Source: DASPKS01 sp035628035 (GTDB taxonomy: Bacteria > Bacteroidota > Rhodothermia > Rhodothermales > Rubricoccaceae). From it: a stretch of 14,989 bases of DNA. Where the stretch lies: contig DASPKS010000088.1 of the NCBI GenBank assembly GCA_035628035.1, forward strand, positions 1 to 14,989, written 5' to 3'. The first letter of the stretch is position 1. Each line of letters opens with the position of its first letter. This document shows positions 7,282 to 13,623 of the stretch, piece after piece. A program made the position numbers and the translations under genes. Under the pieces are notes generated by a model that saw only the letters and a program-made list of their open reading frames with translations, ran no database searches and was not told the origin of the DNA.

Positions 7282-7299
7282 CCGGTGCTGGAACACCGG
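7282..7299. repeat. Hairpin CCGGTG-n6-CACCGG upstream of proS
   Basis: CCGGTG (7282-7287), loop CTGGAA, CACCGG (7294-7299), ending 49 bases before the proS ATG. The arms are identical to those at 7131-7153. Confidence 0.45.
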
Positions 7300-7348
7300 A
7301 GTGTACGCCACGCCGCGCCCCGCCGGTCCGGCCCCCCCGCCTCTTCGC

Positions 7349-8833
7349 ATGGCCGACAAGATCACCCCCCGCTCCGAGGACTACGCCCAGTGGTACGTCG
7401 ACGTCGTCCGCGCCGCCGGGCTGGCCGACTACTCCCCCGTCCGGGGGTGCATGACGATCCCCTTCCACGGGTATGCCCTCTGGGAGCACATGCGCGACGC
7501 GCTCGACGCCATGTTCAAGGCGACGGGGCACCGCAACGCGTACTTCCCGCTGTTCATCCCACAGAGCTTCCTCGCCCGCGAGGCCGAGCACGTCGAGGGG
7601 TTCGCGAAGGAGTGCGCCGTCGTCACGCACCACCGCCTCAAGGTGCATGAGGACGGCACGCTCGGCGTCGATCCGGAGAGCCAGCTCGAAGAGCCGCTCG
7701 TCGTCCGCCCGACGAGTGAGACCATCATCTGGGACACGTACAGCCGGTGGATCCAGTCGTGGCGCGACCTCCCGATCCTGCTGAACCAGTGGGCGAACGT
7801 CGTCCGGTGGGAGATGCGGACGCGGCTGTTCCTCCGCACGGCCGAGTTCCTCTGGCAGGAAGGCCACACGGCCCACGCGACCTCCGAGGAGGCCGTGGAA
7901 GAAACGCTCCGCATGCTCGGCGTCTACGCCACCTTCGCCGAGGAGTGGATGGCGATGCCGGTCGTGCGCGGAGTCAAGACGCCGGCCGAGCGGTTCGCCG
8001 GTGCCGTCGACACCTACTGCATCGAGGCGCTCATGCAGGACGGGAAGGCGCTCCAGGCCGGCACCTCCCACTTCCTCGGGCAGAACTTCGCGAAGGCGTT
8101 CAACTGCACGTTCCAGAATCAGAACAACGAGCAGGAGTACGTGTGGGCCACCTCGTGGGGCGTCTCGACGCGGCTCATCGGCGCGCTCGTGCTCACGCAC
8201 GGCGACGACCGCGGGCTCGTCCTCCCGCCGAGGCTGGCCCCGACGCAGGTGGCCCTCGTCCCCATCTGGAGGACCGACGAGGAGAAGGCGGCCGTCCTCG
8301 ACGCCGCCGCGCGCATCGAGCAGGAGCTAAAGCAAAAAGACGTGCGCGTGGTACTCGACGCGCGCGAGCAGTACCGGCCGGGGTGGAAGTTCACCGAGTA
8401 CGAGGTGCAGGGCGTCCCGCTCCGCCTCGCCCTCGGCCCGCGCGACGTGCAGAACGGCACCGTCGAGCTCGCGCGGCGCGACACCTCCGAGAAGCGGAGC
8501 GTCGCCCGTGAGGGCCTCGCCGCGACGATCACGGCCGAGCTGGACGCCATCCAGCAGGCGTTGTTCGACCGCGCCCGCGCCTTCCGCGACGCCCACACCC
8601 ACCGTGTGGACTCCTACGACGCCTTTAAGGAGGCGCTCGAGGGGGAGGGCGGCTTCGTGCTCATGCACTGGGACGGCACGGCCGAGACCGAGGCCCGCAT
8701 CAAGGAGGAGACGAAGGCGACGATCCGGTGCCTCCCGTTCGCCGGCCAGTTCGAGGGGCTCGACGAGCCGGGCACCGACCCGGTCTCCGGGCAGCCGGCG
8801 CCGGGCCGCGCCCTCTTCGCGCGGGCGTACTGA
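7349..8833 (+). CDS. proS: Prolyl-tRNA synthetase, archaeal/eukaryotic-type (ProS type 3)
   Basis: Charges tRNA-Pro with proline in the cytoplasm. The 494-residue length and lack of the bacterial insertion domain mark the short archaeal/eukaryotic type. Class II landmarks are present: the motif 1 region near 37-70 (IPFHGYALWEHM...FPLFIP); the proline-pocket segment RPTSETIIWDTYSRWI (120-135); motif 2 FLRTAEFLWQEGHTAHA (161-177); the HFLGQNF loop (241-247); and motif 3 GVSTRLIGALVLTHGDDRGL (271-290), then the anticodon domain (about 295-400). The protein ends ALFARAY, with the C-terminal tyrosine typical of this type. The C-terminal zinc site is degenerate: only Cys461 of the usual four cysteines is evident. 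ATG 7349 is preferred to the in-frame GTG at 7301, which would add a Pro/Ala-rich lead. Followed after 7 bases by a membrane protein gene. Confidence 0.96.
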   Translation: MADKITPRSEDYAQWYVDVVRAAGLADYSPVRGCMTIPFHGYALWEHMRDALDAMFKATGHRNAYFPLFIPQSFLAREAEHVEGFAKECAVVTHHRLKVHEDGTLGVDPESQLEEPLVVRPTSETIIWDTYSRWIQSWRDLPILLNQWANVVRWEMRTRLFLRTAEFLWQEGHTAHATSEEAVEETLRMLGVYATFAEEWMAMPVVRGVKTPAERFAGAVDTYCIEALMQDGKALQAGTSHFLGQNFAKAFNCTFQNQNNEQEYVWATSWGVSTRLIGALVLTHGDDRGLVLPPRLAPTQVALVPIWRTDEEKAAVLDAAARIEQELKQKDVRVVLDAREQYRPGWKFTEYEVQGVPLRLALGPRDVQNGTVELARRDTSEKRSVAREGLAATITAELDAIQQALFDRARAFRDAHTHRVDSYDAFKEALEGEGGFVLMHWDGTAETEARIKEETKATIRCLPFAGQFEGLDEPGTDPVSGQPAPGRALFARAY

Positions 8834-8840
8834 GCCGCCC

Positions 8841-9473
8841 ATGCGTCGGCTGGCCGACGTGCTCTCGTACGTGCTGAACCCGCTGGCGTGGCCGCCCATC
8901 GGGTTCGCCCTCGTGCAGGCGCACTTCGGCGCGTCGGGCGCGGAGGTGGCCTTCTCGTTGATCGTGGTCTTCGTGTTCTTCGCCGCGGTGCCGCTGGGCT
9001 ACCTCGTGTGGCTGTGGCGGCGCGGCGAGGTGGCCTCCCTCGAGGTGCGCGAGCGGCGGCGGCGCCTCCGGCCCCTCGCCGTCGGTATCGCCTCGTACGT
9101 CGCCGGGCTCGTCGCCCTCGCCGTCGTGGGGCGCACGGCCGAGCCGCTCGTGCTCGCCCTCGCGCTGCAGTACCCTGTCAACACCCTCGTCGTGCTCCTG
9201 ATCACGCTGCGGTGGAAGATCTCGATTCACTGCGTCGGCGTGGCGGGGTTCGCCGTGGCGCTGCTCGTCGTGGCGTCGTTGCCGTGGCCCTGGCCGTCCC
9301 TGCCCGTGCTGACGCCCGCGAACACGTGGCCGGTCCTGCTCCTCATCCCCCCGGTAATGTGGGCGCGTGTGGCGTCGGGCGCGCACACGCGCGCGCAGGC
9401 CGTCGGGGGGGCGCTGTTCGGGCTGCTCGTGCCGGCGGCGGAGCTGGGGCTGTTCCGCCTCGCCGCGCTCTAG
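8841..9473 (+). CDS. PAP2-superfamily-like integral membrane protein
   Basis: The product has 210 residues with about five or six membrane segments (near 12-30, 37-58, 78-97, 101-121, 131-147, 163-176 and 184-206). Its signature positions match the divergent PAP2-like group: a basic loop ending RERRRRLRP (70-78) in place of KxxxxxxRP; WKISIHCVG (125-133), whose His130 corresponds to the PSGH histidine; and WARVASGAHTRAQAVGGALFG (174-194) in place of SRxxxxxH with its amphipathic helix, His182 being kept. Related enzymes dephosphorylate lipid phosphates such as prenyl diphosphates at the membrane; activity here is inferred, and the serine of SR is replaced by Ala. It starts 7 bases after proS and is probably co-transcribed. 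No other function is suggested by the context. Confidence 0.68.
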   Translation: MRRLADVLSYVLNPLAWPPIGFALVQAHFGASGAEVAFSLIVVFVFFAAVPLGYLVWLWRRGEVASLEVRERRRRLRPLAVGIASYVAGLVALAVVGRTAEPLVLALALQYPVNTLVVLLITLRWKISIHCVGVAGFAVALLVVASLPWPWPSLPVLTPANTWPVLLLIPPVMWARVASGAHTRAQAVGGALFGLLVPAAELGLFRLAAL

Positions 9474-9646
9474 GCCTTTCCGGGAAGAGGCGGTAAAGCC
9501 CGCGCGGGGCGGCCGATTCCCCCTCCGAGCGGCCCGCTTCTGCCCTATTTTGCGGCCCCTGAGCCCGACGCCTGCCTATTGCCGCTAGGATACCGTTCGA
9601 CGAATCGCTGACCGAGCCGGCCGCAGGCTGGCCTCCGACGGTACCT
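9474..9646 (+). promoter_or_regulatory. Intergenic region before the TonB-dependent receptor
   Basis: These 173 bases presumably hold the receptor promoter. CCTATTTTGCGG at 9544-9555 faintly resembles the Bacteroidota TAnnTTTG box but is one T short and has no TTTG partner upstream. A possible RNA hairpin lies at 9616-9632: seven pairs including one G-U, with a GCA loop, ending 14 bases before the ATG. No tRNA or small ORF is evident. Confidence 0.3.
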
Positions 9647-12133
9647 ATGCGCTGCTTCTTTCCGTTCCGGAACCTTCGGTTTCTCCTGCTCGTCGCGCTC
9701 GCCGTGGCTCCGGCCGCCACCGCCCAGGTCTGGGGCGAGGTGGGCGGCCGCATCACCGCCGACGGCCAGCCCGTGCCCGGCGCGACGGTGCTCGTCCGCG
9801 GCACCAACTTCGGGACGGCCGCCAACAGCGACGGGCGCTACCGCCTCCGCCTGCCGGCGGGCCGCTACGCCCTCGTCGTCTCTGCCGTTGGCTTCGTCAC
9901 GCGGAGCGACAGCGTGGCCGTCCGGCGCGACCACCTGACCACGCACGACGTCGTCCTCGCCGCGCAGGACGTGCCGCTGGAGAACGTGAACGTGGAGGGG
10001 CAGGTGCCGAACGACGCGGGCGTGGTGACGCTCAGCCCGGAGGAGATCCGCGCCATCCCGAACCCGCTCAACGACGCGCTCGCCTCGGTGAAGGTGCTCC
10101 CCGGTGTGACGAGCAACAACGAGACGAGCAACGCCTACTCCGTCCGCGGCGGGGGGTACAACGAGAACCTCTTCTTCGTCGACGGCTTCGAGATCTACCG
10201 TCCGTTCCGCACGCGGCAGGGCGAGCAGGAGGGGCTCGGCCTCGTCAACGGGGACCTCGTCGAGCGGATGACGCTCTACGCCGGGGGCTTCCCCGCGCGC
10301 TACGGCGGCAAGCTCGCCTCGGCGCTCGACGTGGCGTACCTCCGCCCGTCGGGCCCCCTGGCCGGCACGGCCTACGCCTCCACGCTCGACGGGGGGCTCG
10401 CCCTCTCCGGCGGCGTCGGCGAGCGGCTCGGGATCGCCGTGGCGGGGCGCGCCGCCCGGGCCAGCCGCTTCTTCGCCACGCAGGAGCTGGAGGGCGTGTA
10501 CGACCCCGAGTTCCAAGACGGGCAGGCGCTCCTCCGCTACGCCCTCGCGCCGGGGCACGAGTTCGAGGCGCTCGGCCTCGTGGCCCGCCACCGGTTCCGC
10601 CTCGAGCCGGCCCAGCGGTTCACCACGTTCGGCATCTTCCCCAACCACCTCCGCACCGTCGCCTTCGACTTCGACGGGCAGGAGACCGACGGGTACGACG
10701 TCCGCTTCGGCGGCGCCCGCCTCACCAACCGCCTCTCCCCCTGGCTCCGCGTCGAGCACGAGGCGAGCTACTTCGAGACGGAGGAGTTCGAGAAGTTCGA
10801 CGTGACGGGCGAGATCACGCTCTTCCGCAACGAGCCCGACCCGACGCGCCCGCCCGACGACCCCTTCAACCAGATCCAGACGGGGCAGGCCCGCCAGCAC
10901 GACTTCGCCGACAACCGCGTCCGCGTGGCGACGCTCACCGGCGGCGGGCGCTACCGCTTCGCCGTCGGCCGCCACGCCGCCGAGGTGGGGTGGCAGGCCC
11001 GCCGCCTCACCTTCGACGACCGCCTCTTCGAGTACACCACGCTCGACGGCGTCGACTCGACCGGTGCCCCCATCACCGTCACCGTCGACTCGCTCAACGA
11101 CGCCGCACGGCTCTCGACGTGGCAGGGCGCGCTCTGGGCCGAGGACGCCTTCGACCTCTCCGCCACGCCCGGCCGGTTCGTCGTCACGCCCGGCGTCCGC
11201 GCCGACTACTTCGCGTTCAACGGCGAGTGGACGGTGAGCCCGCGCCTCTCGATGCGCTACCGGCTCAACCCGGTGACGACGCTCACGGCGGCGACGGGGC
11301 TCTACCACCAGGCCCCTACCTACCGCGAGCTGCGCGGGGAGCCCGACGTGGGTGAGACCATCCTCGGCGCGCTCAACGACAGCCTCCTGAGCCAGCGCGC
11401 GCTGCTCTTCACCGTCGGTGGGGAACGGTTCTTCCCGCGGAACCGGTTCGTCCTCCGCGCCGAGGCGTGGTACAAGAAGCTCGACCGGCTGACCTCGTAC
11501 GACGTCCAGAACGTCCGCGTGCTCTACTCGGGCGAGAACGACAGCGAGGGGTACGCCTACGGGCTCGACCTCCAGTGGCGCGGCGAGTTCGTGCCGGGCC
11601 TGGAGAGCTGGGTGACGTACGGCTTCCTCGTCGCGCGCGAGCGGTTCCTCGGGCCGGCCGACACGTCGGCCGCGGCGGCCCTCGAGTTCGAGCGGCGCGG
11701 CGGCGGCGAGTACATCCCCCGCCCGACAGACCGCCGCCACAACTTCGCGCTGTTCCTCCAGGACCACGTGCCCGGCGACGAGTCGTGGACGCTCCACCTC
11801 CGCACGCTCTTCGGGACGGGCGTCCCCTACACGCCCCCCGCGCGCGGCGACACCATCAACGCCATCGCCGTGCAGGTGCCGGGGTTCCGACACATCGCCC
11901 GCTACCCCGAGTACTTCCGGTTCGACCTCGGCGTCGGGAAGCGGATCGAGGTGGGGGCCGGGCTCGGCGGGCGCCCGCTCATGCTCCACCTCACGGGCGA
12001 GCTGCTCAACGTGTTCAACATGAAGAACACGATCAGCTACGACTGGATCGGCGGGCCGGGCCAGCGGTGGGAGCGCGTGCCCACGCGGCTCACCCCGCGC
12101 ACCGTCAACGTCCGATTGCGCGTGGACTTCTAG
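9647..12133 (+). CDS. TonB-dependent outer-membrane receptor with carboxypeptidase-regulatory-like domain
   Basis: The 828-residue product opens with a signal peptide (basic 2-11, hydrophobic 12-24, probable cleavage after ATA at 26). Then comes a carboxypeptidase-regulatory-like beta-sandwich (about 30-105: GGRITADGQPVPGATVLVRG, SDGRYRLRLPAGRYALVVSA), typical of Bacteroidota-line receptors. The plug domain spans about 110-235 (LASVKVLPGVTSNNE, YSVRGGGYNENLFFVDG, MTLYAGGFPARYGGKLASALD). The rest is a beta-barrel with alternating aromatic strands, ending in TVNVRLRVDF, whose terminal Phe is the usual outer-membrane signal. It would import a scarce ligand using TonB energy. No SusD partner, enzyme cluster or anti-sigma gene lies beside it, so the ligand (siderophore, peptide, glycan) cannot be named. 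It is transcribed alone, convergent with a small lipoprotein gene 9 bases away. Confidence 0.93.
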   Translation: MRCFFPFRNLRFLLLVALAVAPAATAQVWGEVGGRITADGQPVPGATVLVRGTNFGTAANSDGRYRLRLPAGRYALVVSAVGFVTRSDSVAVRRDHLTTHDVVLAAQDVPLENVNVEGQVPNDAGVVTLSPEEIRAIPNPLNDALASVKVLPGVTSNNETSNAYSVRGGGYNENLFFVDGFEIYRPFRTRQGEQEGLGLVNGDLVERMTLYAGGFPARYGGKLASALDVAYLRPSGPLAGTAYASTLDGGLALSGGVGERLGIAVAGRAARASRFFATQELEGVYDPEFQDGQALLRYALAPGHEFEALGLVARHRFRLEPAQRFTTFGIFPNHLRTVAFDFDGQETDGYDVRFGGARLTNRLSPWLRVEHEASYFETEEFEKFDVTGEITLFRNEPDPTRPPDDPFNQIQTGQARQHDFADNRVRVATLTGGGRYRFAVGRHAAEVGWQARRLTFDDRLFEYTTLDGVDSTGAPITVTVDSLNDAARLSTWQGALWAEDAFDLSATPGRFVVTPGVRADYFAFNGEWTVSPRLSMRYRLNPVTTLTAATGLYHQAPTYRELRGEPDVGETILGALNDSLLSQRALLFTVGGERFFPRNRFVLRAEAWYKKLDRLTSYDVQNVRVLYSGENDSEGYAYGLDLQWRGEFVPGLESWVTYGFLVARERFLGPADTSAAAALEFERRGGGEYIPRPTDRRHNFALFLQDHVPGDESWTLHLRTLFGTGVPYTPPARGDTINAIAVQVPGFRHIARYPEYFRFDLGVGKRIEVGAGLGGRPLMLHLTGELLNVFNMKNTISYDWIGGPGQRWERVPTRLTPRTVNVRLRVDF

Positions 12134-12146
12134 CGGGGCCCGCTAG
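12130..12146. repeat. Palindrome spanning two convergent stop codons
   Basis: CTAGCGGGGCCCGCTAG is a perfect odd palindrome with 8-base arms. The TAG stop of the receptor (12131-12133) and the TAG stop of the lipoprotein on the other strand (12145-12143) sit in its two arms. As RNA either strand could form a hairpin of about 6 pairs with a 5-base loop. No T-tract follows, so it is not a standard intrinsic terminator. Confidence 0.6.
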
Positions 12147-12655
12147 TCCTCTCGCTCCAGGCGGATGTTGAGCGTGCCCGGCACGGCGGTGAGGCCGGCG
12201 TAGAGCTCGGGGTCGTAGGCATCGAGGTCGGCCGTCGTCGAGAACGCGCCCGAGAGCTCGTCGTCGCTCACGCGGGAGAGCGTGAAGCTCTGGGGGAGGA
12301 GGAGGCGGTCGAAGATCTCGGCGTCGAGCTCGGTGCGGGCGGTGATGCGCGCGGTCGTGCGCGTGGCGGTGTAGTCGGCGTCGGCGAGGTCGCCGGCGGA
12401 CTCGTCGGTGAACCGGAAGCGGACGAGCACGCGGCCACTCCCGATGAGCTCGACGTAGGTGCGCGCCGAGTCGAGCCGGGCGGCGACGTCGGCGTCCTGG
12501 ATGCCGGAGGCCTCGGGGTCGAAGTAGAGCTCGGTGATGGCGTAGACCCCCTCGAGCTCGTCGAGCGTCGAGCCCGGGCTGTCGGTGTCGCAGCCGGCGA
12601 CGGCGAGGAGGGGCAGGAGAAGGGTGAGCGAGAAGGGGCGGACGCGGAGCGGCAT
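12143..12655 (-). CDS. Small lipoprotein of unknown function
   Basis: I do not recognise the family. From the ATG at 12655 the product has 170 residues, with a strong lipoprotein signal: Arg4 and Arg6, hydrophobic 8-20 and lipobox VAGC with Cys22. An earlier in-frame ATG at 12685 would only lengthen the signal. After an acidic linker (23-34), the sequence alternates polar and hydrophobic residues (LEGVYAITELYFD at 34-46, TYVELIGSGRVLVRFRF at 66-82, TATRTTARITARTEL at 96-110, TLNIRLER at 161-168). This suggests a small all-beta barrel or sandwich, such as a lipocalin-like fold. The acidic mature protein has no other Cys. It is transcribed alone; the 101-base gap upstream separates it from the S51 gene. 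Facing the TonB receptor tail to tail does not imply a shared operon. Confidence 0.78.
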   Translation of the reverse strand: MPLRVRPFSLTLLLPLLAVAGCDTDSPGSTLDELEGVYAITELYFDPEASGIQDADVAARLDSARTYVELIGSGRVLVRFRFTDESAGDLADADYTATRTTARITARTELDAEIFDRLLLPQSFTLSRVSDDELSGAFSTTADLDAYDPELYAGLTAVPGTLNIRLERED

Positions 12656-12756
12656 GGCGGGGGCGGAAAGGAGGGACAGCAACAAAGCCGACGGGCTTCA
12701 AGATCCGGTAACGCCCGGCGGGGCACAAGCGTATGCCCGCCGACTCGCCCGATGCC
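12656..12756 (-). promoter_or_regulatory. Short gap with possible hairpins after the S51 gene
   Basis: These 101 bases follow the S51 peptidase stop and precede the small lipoprotein start. CGGCGGG (12716-12722) pairs with CCCGCCG (12736-12742), and AAGCC (12685-12689) pairs with GGCTT (12694-12698). On the minus strand the second stem is followed by TGTTGCTGT, a poor T-tract. Either stem could be a weak terminator for the upstream pair; the lipoprotein promoter should also lie here. Confidence 0.3.
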
Positions 12757-13623
12757 TCAGCGGAGGACGCGCCCGGTGCGCACGTCGAGCCGCTGCCCGT
12801 GCGTGAGGAGGTGGAGGACGACCCCCTCCGCGTGGAAGTCGCCGTCGGCGTCGGTGCCGAGGTTCCGGGCGCGGCGGGCGTCGTAGACCGACACGGCGCC
12901 CTCGCCGACGACGCGGGCCGTCCCACCCTCCACGACGAGCGCCGTCGCCTCGTCGATCCCGACGCCGAGGACCGCGGGGTGCTCCAGGACGAGGCTGAGC
13001 AGGCGGTTGTGGCGGGCCCGCGCCAGGAAGTGCTGGTCGAGGATCGCCCACCCCACGAACGCGAACCCCTCGACGGTCTCCACCCGCCCGGCGCGGACGG
13101 CGTCGAAGGGGCGGTCGGGGTCGGGCACCGGCCCTCGCGGGTCGCCCGTGAGCATCCGCGTGCTCAGGGCGGCTGTCCCCGCGCTCGTCCCCGTCACGAC
13201 GGCCCCCGCCGCGTGGAGCGTGCGGACCTCCTCCAGGAAGCGCGTCCCCCGGAGGCGCGCGACGAGGCGCCGCTGGTCCCCGCCCGTGAAGACGACGGCG
13301 GTGGCCCCGTCGAGGAGGGCGAGCGTGCTGTCGGCGTCCGGCGCGCCGAGGGCGACCACGGCGTGCCCCACGCCCGCGCTGTCGAGCCGGGCGCGCATCG
13401 CTTCCCCGACCTCCACCGGGATCTCGCTCGCGTACGGCACGATGACCGCCCGGCCGTCCGCCCCGCCCGCTTCCTCCGCGAGGAGGGCGAGCGCAGCCGC
13501 TGGCCAGCGTCCACCCCCCATGAGCACGAGCAGTCCTGCGTCTTCGCGGTCGCTCGCCAGGCGTGGCGCCGCGCAGGCGGCGAGCGCGAGGACGAGAACG
13601 AGCGGGGAGCGCGCCGCGCGCAT
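12757..13623 (-). CDS. Lipoprotein-type cyanophycinase / peptidase S51
   Basis: The 288-residue product is a serine hydrolase of family S51. Cyanophycinases cut the Asp-Arg polymer cyanophycin to dipeptides. All three expected catalytic positions are visible: Ser147 in GTSAGTAAL, His198 in ILDQHF and Glu225 in GIDEATA, together with the family's FTGGDQRRL (112-120) and RARHNRLL (202-209). An N-terminal signal (Arg2, Arg5, hydrophobic 8-16) ends in lipobox LAAC with Cys17, so the enzyme is probably lipid-anchored outside the inner membrane. The ATG at 13623 overlaps the preceding nucleotidase stop by one base (TGATG), suggesting translational coupling. No cyanophycin synthetase gene is in the window, so the substrate may be scavenged cyanophycin or another isoaspartyl peptide. 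The frame is open further upstream, but that stretch lies inside the nucleotidase gene. Confidence 0.88.
   Translation of the reverse strand: MRAARSPLVLVLALAACAAPRLASDREDAGLLVLMGGGRWPAAALALLAEEAGGADGRAVIVPYASEIPVEVGEAMRARLDSAGVGHAVVALGAPDADSTLALLDGATAVVFTGGDQRRLVARLRGTRFLEEVRTLHAAGAVVTGTSAGTAALSTRMLTGDPRGPVPDPDRPFDAVRAGRVETVEGFAFVGWAILDQHFLARARHNRLLSLVLEHPAVLGVGIDEATALVVEGGTARVVGEGAVSVYDARRARNLGTDADGDFHAEGVVLHLLTHGQRLDVRTGRVLR

Larger units (their letters stand above)
7104..7348. promoter_or_regulatory. Divergent control region between lipoprotein gene and proS
   Basis: The longest non-coding stretch in the window (245 bases), lying between start codons that face outward. It contains several inverted repeats (listed separately) and a TATATTCG element at 7197-7204. 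That element resembles a -10 box, or one mismatch from the Bacteroidota TAnnTTTG box, for proS; no partner -35/-33 element is evident at the right distance. A GTAAC/GTTAC inverted repeat (7243-7247, 7253-7257) is also present. The lipoprotein leader is a pyrimidine-rich tract with no Shine-Dalgarno sequence. Confidence 0.4.

Noticed and set aside
9544..9555. CCTATTTTGCGG as a Bacteroidota promoter box for the receptor
   Set aside because: One T short of TAnnTTTG and no TTTG element about 20 bases upstream; kept only as a remark.
9545..11989. 814-codon minus-strand open frame opposite the TonB receptor
   Set aside because: Glu/Arg/Val-rich shadow with no signal or domain; the receptor frame carries all conserved motifs.
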